NCBI GenBank assembly: GCA_016776705.1
Contig: JADHSW010000099.1
Location: forward strand, 1-10,472
Length of the DNA stretch: 10,472 nt
Origin: Rhodospirillales bacterium
Lineage (GTDB): Bacteria > Pseudomonadota > Alphaproteobacteria > Rhodospirillales > JABHCV01
Reading direction: 5' to 3'
The translations under genes and the position numbers were made by a program. The notes beneath the pieces are model-generated. The model worked only from the letters and a program-made list of their open reading frames with translations. It ran no database searches and was not told where the DNA came from. Positions 1 to 6,320 of this stretch are shown here, one piece after another. The stretch's first letter is position 1, and every line of letters begins with the position of its first letter.

Positions 1-1
1 T

Positions 2-433
2 CTCGCCAGCGAGCGCACGGCTCAGGCCCTTAGTGCCGGCTCACACGGCTCCACCTTTGGCGGCAACCCAATGTCAATGGCGGCAGCCAATGCGGTTCTG
101 GACGTGATACTGGCCCCTGGTTTCCTTGAAGGGGTCAACAAAACCGCCAAAACCTTATGGGGCCGCCTTGAAGAACTGGCAAAGGCCTATCCGGGGGTGA
201 TTGAGCATATTCGTGGTTCCGGTTTAATGATCGGCATCAAGTGCAGGGCCGACAGTGGCGATTTGCGCGCCAGGATGCATGATGCGGGTTTGCTGAGCGT
301 TGGCGCCGCCGATAATGTCGTGCGACTGCTTCCGCCCCTGATAATCGACGATAGCCATATTGATGAAGCAATTGAAATTCTGACGGGTGTTTGCCGCCAG
401 ATGGAAGAGGAAGCAGAAGATGTCCGGGATTAA
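2..433 (+). CDS. argD: Acetylornithine aminotransferase, C-terminal part (5' end outside window)
   Basis: This is the last 143 codons of a class-III PLP-dependent aminotransferase; the frame is open from the first full codon of the window. The family converts N-acetylglutamate semialdehyde to N-acetylornithine in the cytoplasm, using glutamate as amino donor, in arginine synthesis, and often also acts on succinyl-diaminopimelate. The sequence shows the diagnostic AGSHGSTFGGNP block (window residues 13-24), whose Thr contacts the PLP phosphate of the partner subunit in this family, then IRGSGLMIGIKC and the RLLPPLIID segment of the small domain. The PLP-binding lysine normally lies about 30 residues before the HGSTFGGNP block, so it is upstream of the window. 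The stop codon overlaps the start of argF by 14 bp, which implies co-transcription and probably translational coupling. Other class-III aminotransferases share the fold, but the argF neighbour makes ArgD the best call. Confidence 0.93.
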   Translation, partial: LASERTAQALSAGSHGSTFGGNPMSMAAANAVLDVILAPGFLEGVNKTAKTLWGRLEELAKAYPGVIEHIRGSGLMIGIKCRADSGDLRARMHDAGLLSVGAADNVVRLLPPLIIDDSHIDEAIEILTGVCRQMEEEAEDVRD

Positions 434-1325
434 ACATTTTCTCGATCTGGACCAGCACGATACACAAACCCTGCGCTCCATTCTTGATACCGGGCTTGCC
501 TTCAAACAGGGCAAGGGCGAAGAGGAACCATTGAAGGGTAAAACCCTGGTTCTGATTTTCGAAAAACCTTCGACTCGTACCCGGGTGTCTTTTGAAGTTG
601 GCATGCAGGAGTTGGGCGGACGCGTCATTGTTCTGGAAGGGGACTCGTGCCAGTTGGGACGCGGCGAAACCGTGGCCGATACGGCCCGCGTTCTGTCGCG
701 CTATGTGGATGCGATCATGATTCGTACCGACGATCCGGCAAAACTCGCTGATCTCGCCCAATATTCCACAGTTCCCGTGATCAACGGCCTGACCGATGAC
801 AGTCACCCTTGTCAGTTGATGGCGGATGTGATGACTTTTGAAGAACATCTGGGTCCTATTGCCGGGCGCACCGTTGTCTGGTGCGGTGATGGAAACAATG
901 TCGCGACGTCGTGGATTCAAGCCGCCGTGCGTTTTAACTTCTCCCTCAAGCTGGCTTGCCCCGATCAATTAATGCCTGCCGCCGGCGCCCTGGAGTGGGC
1001 GCGTGGCGAGGGTGGCGATATCACCGTGACAACGGATGTCGACAGCGCCGTCAAAGACGCCGACTGCGTCGTTACCGACACCTGGGTTTCCATGGGTGAT
1101 GACGCCGCCGAATCCCGGCATAATCTGCTTGCCCCTTACCGGGTCGATGCGCGCCTGATGGGACTTGCCAGGCCAGATGCCCTGTTCATGCACTGCTTGC
1201 CTGCCCATCGCGGTGAAGAGGTAACAGCTGATATTATCGACGGCCCGCGCTCGGTTGTCTGGGACGAGGCGGAAAACCGTCTGCACGCTCAAAAGGGCGT
1301 TCTTGCATGGTGTATGCGAAATTAA
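420..1325 (+). CDS. argF: Ornithine carbamoyltransferase
   Basis: A 301-residue cytoplasmic enzyme that joins carbamoyl phosphate and ornithine to give citrulline, a late step of arginine synthesis. The signature motifs are all present: STRT (residues 51-54, carbamoyl phosphate binding), HPCQ (129-132), the WCGDGNN turn (154-160), DTWVSMGD with the ornithine-binding SMG loop (220-227) and HCLP (258-261, catalytic Cys259). The length fits the anabolic family. The ATG at 420 is chosen because GGAAGAGGAAG lies just upstream and translation then begins MSGIKHFLDL, as in homologues; an ATG at 387 would add eleven untypical basic residues. It starts inside the last codons of argD, 14 bp before that gene's stop, so the two are one operon. 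Nothing is truncated or missing. Confidence 0.97.
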   Translation: MSGIKHFLDLDQHDTQTLRSILDTGLAFKQGKGEEEPLKGKTLVLIFEKPSTRTRVSFEVGMQELGGRVIVLEGDSCQLGRGETVADTARVLSRYVDAIMIRTDDPAKLADLAQYSTVPVINGLTDDSHPCQLMADVMTFEEHLGPIAGRTVVWCGDGNNVATSWIQAAVRFNFSLKLACPDQLMPAAGALEWARGEGGDITVTTDVDSAVKDADCVVTDTWVSMGDDAAESRHNLLAPYRVDARLMGLARPDALFMHCLPAHRGEEVTADIIDGPRSVVWDEAENRLHAQKGVLAWCMRN

Positions 1326-1386
1326 GGAATTTTTTTTCTGTTTAGATCATAATCCCTTAAGCTTCTTTGTGTTTATCATGCGTTAC

Positions 1387-1420
1387 CCCCGTTAAAACAG
1401 TTATCGGGGTTGTAATTTAA
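1387..1420 (+). terminator. Possible weak intrinsic terminator of argDF
   Basis: A hairpin can form with CCCCG (1387-1391) against CGGGG (1405-1409), a T/T mismatch, an inner TAA/TTA pairing and an AACAG loop. It is followed by TTGTAATTT, an interrupted U-tract. It sits in the 113-bp gap between argF and the next gene. The stem is short and the U-tract poor, so termination may be partial. Confidence 0.35.
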
Positions 1421-1438
1421 TAAACTGAGTTAAGGCGT

Positions 1439-2623
1439 ATGACTTCGGATAATATCCTTATTCGCGGGTTTAAATTGGCAACTCTGATTGCGATGGGTTT
1501 GATTGCCATCGGTTGGCATAATATCGCCCGGGCAGCACAGCTCGACTGTGGTGTGATGGCGGACAGCCTGAACCCCGGTGATCAATACGAATTCAAGCTC
1601 GAAATTCAAAGTAAAAAAATCCGCATTGAAAAGGGTGATGATTTTTGCACTGAATCGGCCAAGGACTGGTTCAAGCGCCAATTGATCCTGCCAGCCCCGG
1701 CCAGGAGTTCCATGCCTTTGCCGAAGAGCACCGCTTCTCAACAACAAGAAGGCAATGCAGGTTCGTCGGACAATGCCCCCTTGCCGGGTCAGGTAATGCG
1801 TCAGCGCCCCGCTCCGGATCTTGGGCTTGGATTGGGTTCAGATGGCGGCGCCGCTCCGCTGCCAATCCAGCGAGAATTCGTCAAACCGAAAGGTGTTGAA
1901 GAAGTTCCGGCAGTTGGGGTAGCGCCGGTGACAGATGAAACGGCGATGCCGGGTGGGCAACCTGATGCTGTTCAGGTGGAGGAACAGCCAGGCGGAATCG
2001 TGGAAGACCCCGTTTATGGGGTTGCGGCACCTCCACCAATTGACAGAAAAGATATCCTGATCAAGCGGTGTGACCGTGAGCTTGTCGGATTCTGGTCGCC
2101 GGGGGAACACGTGATCGAAGGCCAGAAATTCTGGTTGTCCGGTGTGTTCACCATCGATCTGAACAGCGACGGACGGGTCGATGATGTAGGCTTTAAAATC
2201 AAAGCGGAAGGCAAGGTCGGCAATATCCTGAACTACTTCCCCTCAACCGAGGGCAGATTGTCTGGAAAAACGGTTGGTAGCCTGAAACTTGATGATGACC
2301 GCGAAATCCATCGCCTTTGCCCGGGAAACATTACCTTTGAGCGCCCCGGCGTCGCTCCCGGTTCAAAAAAGAAACGTCCTGCTTCTCAAGTCCTGGGCGG
2401 GGCAAAAAGCCAGAAAACCGTAAAAGACGGCCCGGTGGAAGAATCTCCGGTGGAAGAACCGATAGCAGAAGAACCCGTCGCAGAGATCAAGCCCATCATC
2501 TTTATCGTTGGGGGGATTTCTCTGATTTTGATGCTGGGTGGGGGGATTGGCCTGGCTCTGGCTATTCGCAACATGAGTTCTTCGAAAGAGGACGAATACG
2601 AGGATGACGATGACGATGATTAA
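1439..2623 (+). CDS. Exported single-pass membrane protein with Pro/Glu-rich linker and acidic C-terminal tail, function unknown
   Basis: I do not recognise this 394-residue protein. A signal peptide is visible at residues 1-33 (one Arg and one Lys, hydrophobic core LATLIAMGLIAIG, probable cleavage after ARA or ARAA). A low-complexity Pro/Gly/Glu-rich stretch covers about 85-200. A more ordered segment at 205-305 contains DLNSDGRVDD (240-249), which looks like an EF-hand or FG-GAP type calcium loop. Four cysteines (37, 70, 211, 294) all lie in the exported part and could form two disulfides. PVEES/PVEEP-type repeats precede one transmembrane helix (about 352-376), followed by a cytoplasmic tail ending in six Asp. 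The predicted topology is N-out, C-in. An AAGG lies only three bases before the ATG, so initiation looks weak; the signal peptide supports this start. The end overlaps the following lipoprotein gene by 20 bp, suggesting joint function at the cell envelope. Confidence 0.8.
   Translation: MTSDNILIRGFKLATLIAMGLIAIGWHNIARAAQLDCGVMADSLNPGDQYEFKLEIQSKKIRIEKGDDFCTESAKDWFKRQLILPAPARSSMPLPKSTASQQQEGNAGSSDNAPLPGQVMRQRPAPDLGLGLGSDGGAAPLPIQREFVKPKGVEEVPAVGVAPVTDETAMPGGQPDAVQVEEQPGGIVEDPVYGVAAPPPIDRKDILIKRCDRELVGFWSPGEHVIEGQKFWLSGVFTIDLNSDGRVDDVGFKIKAEGKVGNILNYFPSTEGRLSGKTVGSLKLDDDREIHRLCPGNITFERPGVAPGSKKKRPASQVLGGAKSQKTVKDGPVEESPVEEPIAEEPVAEIKPIIFIVGGISLILMLGGGIGLALAIRNMSSSKEDEYEDDDDDD
2432..2491 (+). 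repeat. Degenerate 15-bp repeat encoding P-V-E-E-P-type pentapeptides
   Basis: The 12-mer CCGGTGGAAGAA occurs at 2432-2443 and again at 2447-2458. Two more diverged units follow, so the protein reads PVEES, PVEEP, IAEEP, VAEIK (residues 332-351). It forms an extended acidic stalk just outside the transmembrane helix of the surrounding gene. Confidence 0.7.
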
Positions 2624-3206
2624 AGGGATTTTGCCGATTGTCCTGGCACTGGTCTTCGGCTTTTCACTGATGGCCTGCGAGGCGACAGTGCCAGGCAAGG
2701 CCTTTCCGGAATTGACATATCGTCATTTAGGGCAGATCGATCTGCTTGCAGGTACGCTGGAAACCGTAACGACCTACAAACCTCCGATAGAGGCGCCCAA
2801 CGTCGATCATCTGTTCCCGACGCCACCCCTCAATGCATTGAGCCGATGGTCAGCCGACCGCCTGATGGTGTCTGGCAGTGAAGATGTGGCGCGTTTTACC
2901 ATTCTGGATGCATCGGTGCGCGAAACCTCCCTGAACAAGCAAGAAGGAATAAAGGGGGCTTTCACCAGGGACCAATCCGAACGCTACGACGGGGCACTGG
3001 AAGCGACTCTGGAAATTCTTGACGCCAATGGCGGCTCCAAAGGGTTTGCCAGCGCCAGGGTAACCCGATCAATTTCTATCCGCGAGGACGCCACCGTTAA
3101 TGATCGCGAACAGGCCTGGTTCAAGCTGACGGAAACATTGATGAAAGATTTCGACACCGAACTGAAAAAAAATATTTCCCGCTATCTGGCCAACTGGGTG
3201 AGATAG
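2604..3206 (+). CDS. Predicted lipoprotein, function unknown
   Basis: A 200-residue protein with a type-II signal peptide: hydrophobic ILPIVLALVFGFS, then the lipobox LMAC (22-25) with Cys25 as the likely acylated residue. Residue +2 is Glu, so an outer-membrane destination is more likely than inner-membrane retention, although sorting rules vary outside enterics. The mature part has PTPPLNALSRWSADRL (about 73-88), then alternating strand-like segments and an amphipathic C-terminus (about residues 165-199). This resembles small envelope lipoproteins, but I cannot name a family. Three in-frame ATGs (2604, 2610, 2616) are possible starts. The first is listed; GAGG abuts it, and 2616 would have that GAGG at a more usual distance and still leave a complete signal peptide. 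It overlaps the preceding membrane-protein gene by 20 bp, so the two are probably translationally coupled. Confidence 0.8.
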   Translation: MTMTMIKGILPIVLALVFGFSLMACEATVPGKAFPELTYRHLGQIDLLAGTLETVTTYKPPIEAPNVDHLFPTPPLNALSRWSADRLMVSGSEDVARFTILDASVRETSLNKQEGIKGAFTRDQSERYDGALEATLEILDANGGSKGFASARVTRSISIREDATVNDREQAWFKLTETLMKDFDTELKKNISRYLANWVR

Positions 3207-3207
3207 C

Positions 3208-3220
3208 AATACCCGGTATT
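3208..3220. repeat. Short perfect inverted repeat in the gap between convergent genes
   Basis: AATACCCGGTATT can form a 5-bp stem with a CCG loop. It almost fills the 15-bp gap between the lipoprotein gene and the 3' end of trkH. Neither strand has a following U-tract, so a terminator role is doubtful. Confidence 0.3.
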
Positions 3221-3221
3221 C

Positions 3222-4682
3222 CTATCCGCGCCAGAAAGAGCGGCTGAACAGGATGATTACCGTAAACAGCTCAAGCCTACCCAGCAACATACCCGCTGAA
3301 AGAAGCCACTTTGCCGCATCGGGAAGGGGCTGGAAGGTTCCTGCTGGTCCGACGATCGGTCCCAGTGCCGGACCTACGTTGGATATTGCCGTCGCCGCAC
3401 TTGAAATGGCCGTCAGGTAGTCAAGCCCCAACATCCCGAGCCCCATTGCCAGAAGGGCAAAGCAGACACCAAAAACAAAGAAAAAGCTGAGCACGGAAAC
3501 AATGACTTCATCGGGGATCGGGCGTCGATTGTAGTAGGGAATAAAAATACCGTGCGGCTGCAACAGATGATGAAGCTGGGTGCGGGCAGCGGCATACAGA
3601 ACCTGAAAGCGGAAAATCTTGATGCCGCACGTTGTCGATCCGGCGCACCCACCAATAAACATGATAAAGAAAAACACAGGGACGGCAAAGCTGCCCCACT
3701 GGGAATAATCCGACGTGGCGTAACCGGTGCCGGTTATAATGGAAACCACATTAAACGATGCGTAACGCAACGCCTGTAGCGGATCAAGTCCGCTTGAAAG
3801 CCAAAGCCATGCGGTAATCGACAACACCGCCATGGCGACAATCGTAATGAACCACTGAACCTGTGAATCCTTCCACAAGGCGCCATAATTTCCCTGCATG
3901 GTTTTTAGATAAAGAATGAACGGCAGGCTGCCGACAAGCATGCCGACGGTGGCGATAAGGTCAATGGCCCAGCTTTCGAAGTGCCCCATGGAGCTATCCG
4001 AGGTGGAATACCCGCCCGTTGCAATTGTCGTCATCGAATGGGCGACAGCATCGAGGCCTGACATGCCAGCCAGCCAGTAAGCGGCGGCGCAAATGAAGGT
4101 TAATCCCAGATAGATCAAACCAATTGTGCTGGCGATCTGGGCCGCGCGGGGCAAGGCTTTATCCGACGGGTCGGATGATTCCATGCGGAACAACTGCATG
4201 CCGCCGACACGCAGCATGGGAAACACGGCGATGGCCATGACGATTATGCCGATGCCGCCCAACCATTGCAGCAAGGCGCGCCACAGCAGAATGCCCGGCG
4301 GCGCGGTATCCAGGCCGGTAATGACGGTCGAACCCGTGGTCGTGATGCCCGACATGGCTTCGAAGAAAGCGTCTGTAAAGCTTAGGTTCAGTTCTGAAAA
4401 AACAAAGGGGATGGCGGCGAACAGGGTCAACACAATCCAGCTGAAGGTGGTCATGACGAAAGCCTGCCTTACCGTCAGCCGCAGTCCACCGGCCCGTGAC
4501 GTTAAAGTCATAGCCCCGCCGACAAACAGTGTCACACCCGACGAAATGGCGAAAACCTGCCAATCCGGGTTGCCTGCGAAAGCATCGACAACGGCAGGGA
4601 CGATCATGCCGAGCGCCAGCGCGGACAACAGGATGCCAATGACAAGGAATATGGGCCGATAGTCCATCATGGAAGGACGCAT
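3222..4682 (-). CDS. trkH: TrkH/KtrB-family potassium uptake protein
   Basis: A 486-residue inner-membrane K+ translocation subunit of the Trk/Ktr superfamily, normally gated by a cytoplasmic TrkA-type nucleotide-binding protein that is not in this window. Four M1-P-M2 repeats are visible by their filter loops: GITTTGST (112-119), TTIATGGYS (218-226), ITGTGYAT (316-323) and NVGPALG (435-441), each with the conserved filter glycine. GGCAGSTTCGIKIFR (344-358) and the C-terminal GRLELFTVIILF are also typical. Length and hydrophobicity fit a complete TrkH. The ATG at 4682 has GAAGGG almost touching it; the ATG at 4670 (MMDYRPIF) is 12 bp downstream and looks more like homologous N-termini, so the true start is uncertain by four residues. 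It follows folE on the same strand after a 207-bp gap and probably has its own promoter there. Confidence 0.94.
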   Translation of the reverse strand: MRPSMMDYRPIFLVIGILLSALALGMIVPAVVDAFAGNPDWQVFAISSGVTLFVGGAMTLTSRAGGLRLTVRQAFVMTTFSWIVLTLFAAIPFVFSELNLSFTDAFFEAMSGITTTGSTVITGLDTAPPGILLWRALLQWLGGIGIIVMAIAVFPMLRVGGMQLFRMESSDPSDKALPRAAQIASTIGLIYLGLTFICAAAYWLAGMSGLDAVAHSMTTIATGGYSTSDSSMGHFESWAIDLIATVGMLVGSLPFILYLKTMQGNYGALWKDSQVQWFITIVAMAVLSITAWLWLSSGLDPLQALRYASFNVVSIITGTGYATSDYSQWGSFAVPVFFFIMFIGGCAGSTTCGIKIFRFQVLYAAARTQLHHLLQPHGIFIPYYNRRPIPDEVIVSVLSFFFVFGVCFALLAMGLGMLGLDYLTAISSAATAISNVGPALGPIVGPAGTFQPLPDAAKWLLSAGMLLGRLELFTVIILFSRSFWRG

Positions 4683-4789
4683 TCCCTTCGTCCAAAGCCC
4701 GGATCATACGAATCACGGACAGGAAAATGATGCTCACTCAAGCCGGTTGGGCGGGCGCGGTCAAGTAGAGAAATAAGTTTTGGAAACTG

Positions 4790-4850
4790 GATCAAATTGT
4801 ACAAAGACGGAATCACTTTAATACAGTCAATTTGATCGCAATAAATCAAA
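4790..4850 (-). promoter_or_regulatory. Cluster of ATCAAAT-type inverted repeats upstream of trkH
   Basis: GATCAAATTG (4790-4799) and CAATTTGATC (4828-4837) form a perfect 10-bp inverted repeat with a 28-bp spacer. A further ATCAAA at 4845-4850 pairs with TTTGAT at 4831-4836. On the minus strand, TTGACT (complement of 4825-4830) overlaps the middle arm and resembles a -35 element, though no clean -10 follows at 16-18 bp. The AT-rich block lies 108-168 bp before trkH and is a candidate promoter/operator region. Confidence 0.35.
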
Positions 4851-4890
4851 TCGAGCAACTTATCTGCGTTTAATTAAATGCAGGTTGCTC
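4840..4890 (-). terminator. Hairpin directly after folE, likely intrinsic terminator
   Basis: Read on the minus strand, the last base of the folE stop codon opens an inverted repeat: GAGCAAC (4890-4884) plus CTGC (4883-4880), a 12-base AT-rich loop, GCAG (4867-4864), a four-base bulge and GTTGCTC (4859-4853). The bases that follow are GATTTGATTTATT, a T-rich but interrupted tract. This would separate folE from trkH transcription. Confidence 0.55.
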
Positions 4891-5522
4891 TAAACGAGAC
4901 CCCCATCAGAGGTCGGATTGCCGACCATGGACAGGAATTCGCGCCTGGTTGAGGAATTGTTCCGGAATGCGCCCAGCATTTTTGACGTAACCATGGAAAC
5001 CCCGGGTTTGTGAACGCCGCGGGTGGTCATGCACTGGTGGGCCGCTTCAATAACGACGGCGACGCCCTGAGGCTCCAGAATTTCGTTCAGGGTATTGGCG
5101 ATCTGGGATGTCATCTTTTCCTGGATGGTCAGGCGTTTGGCATACATTTCGACCAGGCGGGCCAATTTGGAAATACCCACAACACGGGTTTTGGGCAGGT
5201 AGGCGATGTGGGCTTTTCCGATAATCGGGGCCATGTGATGTTCGCAGTGGGACTCGAAGCGAATATCCTTCAGCAGCACTATTTCATCGTAACCATCGGT
5301 TTCTTCGAAGGTGCGTTCCAGTAATTCCCTGGGATCGGCCTCATAACCGGCATAAAACTCTTCATATGAGCGCACAACCCGTGCGGGGGTATCCAAAAGC
5401 CCTTCACGGTTTGGATCGTCGCCAGCCCAGCGTAACAGTGTGCGAATGGCGTCCTCGGCCTCTTTGCGAGATGGACGGGCGCTGTCGTTTTCGATCAGGC
5501 TGAGTTTTTCTTTTGAGCTCAT
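4890..5522 (-). CDS. folE: GTP cyclohydrolase I
   Basis: A 210-residue cytoplasmic enzyme that opens and rearranges GTP to 7,8-dihydroneopterin triphosphate, the first step of folate synthesis and, in some bacteria, of queuosine precursors. The zinc site is visible as ESHCEHHMAP (90-99), with Cys93 and His96, and as the HQC segment at 162-164 with Cys164. MTTRGVHKPG (165-174) is the other family signature, and DDPNREGLLDTPARV (35-49) is the usual N-terminal block. These residues correspond to the Cys110, His113 and Cys181 ligands of the E. coli enzyme, so this is the zinc-dependent type rather than FolE2. It is slightly shorter than the E. coli protein because of a short N-terminus. The ATG has only a weak GGTAAAG upstream. 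The gene lies 87 bp after apaG and is closed by a hairpin. Confidence 0.97.
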   Translation of the reverse strand: MSSKEKLSLIENDSARPSRKEAEDAIRTLLRWAGDDPNREGLLDTPARVVRSYEEFYAGYEADPRELLERTFEETDGYDEIVLLKDIRFESHCEHHMAPIIGKAHIAYLPKTRVVGISKLARLVEMYAKRLTIQEKMTSQIANTLNEILEPQGVAVVIEAAHQCMTTRGVHKPGVSMVTSKMLGAFRNNSSTRREFLSMVGNPTSDGGLV

Positions 5523-5609
5523 GGCGCTTTACCAAATTATTAACAGTGGAACATCGCGTCCCCGGAATGTGGGTTTAACGACATTGGAAATCAAGGGAAT
5601 TAAGTTTTT

Positions 5610-6032
5610 CTAGTTTACAGCGTGGCCCTCGTAAGGGCTATCCAGGGAAAAAGTAGGAATGCCAATATCAAAAAGATGGCCTTCACTGGATTTCAACTGG
5701 TAGGTACCGCCCATAATTCCCGACGAGGTGGTTAAGGGCGTGCCGCTTGTGTATTCGAAGCCGGCTCCGGGTTCCAGAACCGGCTGTTCGCCGACGACGC
5801 CCTCACCGCGAACTTCCTGCACGGCGCCCAGGGCATTGGTAATGCGCCAGTAGCGCGATAACAATTGAACGGTATCATTTCCGTTATTGTGAATCACTAC
5901 ATGATAAGCCCAAAAGAACAATCCCGCATCCGGGTTCGATTCCTCTTCCAGGAAGATCGGGTCGACGGTAACGGTGATCTGTCTGGTTGTTTGGGCATAA
6001 GCGCCCGCATGTTCGGTCTTCAGGTGTTGCAA
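5610..6032 (-). CDS. apaG: ApaG-domain protein (Co2+/Mg2+ efflux protein ApaG by usual annotation), TTG start
   Basis: A 140-residue protein of the ApaG/DUF525 family, a fibronectin-III-like beta-sandwich. The name comes from linkage to apaH and cobalt phenotypes in enterics; the biochemical role is unsettled. Family motifs, numbered from the TTG start, are TRQITVTVDP (16-25), LEEESNPDAGLFFWAYHV (28-45), VQLLSRYW (55-62), the long block QEVRGEGVVGEQPVLEPG (71-88), FEYTSGTPL (91-99), GIMGGTYQL (104-112) and the terminal IPTFSLDSPYEGH. The frame is open back to a GTG at 6119, but that start has no ribosome-binding site and would add 29 residues not expected in the family. The TTG at 6032 has GGAGG five bases upstream and gives a usual length. 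It is transcribed divergently from the chemoreceptor gene, with folE downstream. Confidence 0.93.
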   Translation of the reverse strand: MQHLKTEHAGAYAQTTRQITVTVDPIFLEEESNPDAGLFFWAYHVVIHNNGNDTVQLLSRYWRITNALGAVQEVRGEGVVGEQPVLEPGAGFEYTSGTPLTTSSGIMGGTYQLKSSEGHLFDIGIPTFSLDSPYEGHAVN

Positions 6033-6037
6033 ATATA

Positions 6038-6042
6038 CCTCC
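6038..6042 (-). promoter_or_regulatory. Shine-Dalgarno that decides the apaG start
   Basis: On the minus strand, TTTTGGAGGTATATTTG places GGAGG five bases before an in-frame TTG codon. This is the strongest ribosome-binding site in the frame and argues for TTG at 6032-6030 over the upstream GTG at 6119. Confidence 0.7.
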
Positions 6043-6157
6043 AAAATCGCGACGGGGTGGTTGGTTCCTGTTAAGATGGGAATGTTCAGGGTGTAATCCA
6101 AGGGGATTTGGTGGATCACAACTATCGATTAATGTTGCGGCACTCATTTTTCAATAA

Positions 6158-6178
6158 TAATCATTCCAGGAATGATTA
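6158..6178. promoter_or_regulatory. Perfect 21-bp palindrome, candidate operator
   Basis: TAATCATTCC (6158-6167), a central A, and GGAATGATTA (6169-6178) form a perfect 10-bp dyad in the divergent region between apaG and the chemoreceptor gene. There is no U-tract, so an operator for a dimeric regulator is more likely than a terminator. The left half (CAATAATAATCATT) also partly matches the 19-bp Fur box consensus, at 12 of 19 positions by eye. On the minus strand a TTGAAA lies just downstream (complement of 6148-6153), so apaG could be the target. Confidence 0.5.
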
Positions 6179-6255
6179 ATTTCCCTTGAATTGCAAGAAC
6201 TGGCCCCCCTGTAATGTAATGGAGCATATCACTAAAGTGCTAAAAGAGTTTGTTG

Positions 6256-6284
6256 TTGTTCAAAATGCCTTTGGACATTAATAT
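6256..6284 (+). promoter_or_regulatory. Candidate sigma-70-type promoter for the chemoreceptor gene
   Basis: TTGTTC (6256-6261) and TAATAT (6279-6284) are separated by 17 bp, giving an expected start near 6291 and a leader of about 30 bases. The -35 matches the consensus at only the first three bases. ACATTAATA occurs at 6275-6283 and again at 6300-6308; the first copy overlaps the -10. Confidence 0.35.
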
Positions 6285-6320
6285 CCACACAAGCCGCATA
6301 CATTAATAGGGAATTTGTCC

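Noticed and set aside
237..968. Long open frame on the minus strand across argF
   Set aside because: It lies antisense to a complete, motif-perfect argF and shows no recognisable domain or start signal; it is a shadow of codon bias.
3208..3220. Bidirectional terminator between the lipoprotein gene and trkH
   Set aside because: The stem is only five base pairs and neither side has a T-tract.
4126..4662. 178-codon plus-strand frame over trkH
   Set aside because: Antisense to TrkH filter loops; low-complexity Met/Thr/Pro composition typical of a complemented membrane-protein gene.
4667..4858. 63-codon minus-strand frame in the folE-trkH gap
   Set aside because: It overlaps the trkH start and the AT-rich repeat region, has no ribosome-binding site and no recognisable protein features.
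6033..6119. N-terminal extension of ApaG from the GTG at 6119
   Set aside because: No Shine-Dalgarno before the GTG, and a good GGAGG precedes the internal TTG at 6032.
6275..6308. ACATTAATA direct repeat (two copies) as a regulator site
   Set aside because: A 9-mer AT-rich repeat can arise by chance, and one copy is simply the -10 region; noted only within the promoter entry.
6315..6320. TTG start for the chemoreceptor
   Set aside because: AGGGAA would be only one base away; the ATG at 6321 has a seven-base spacing.
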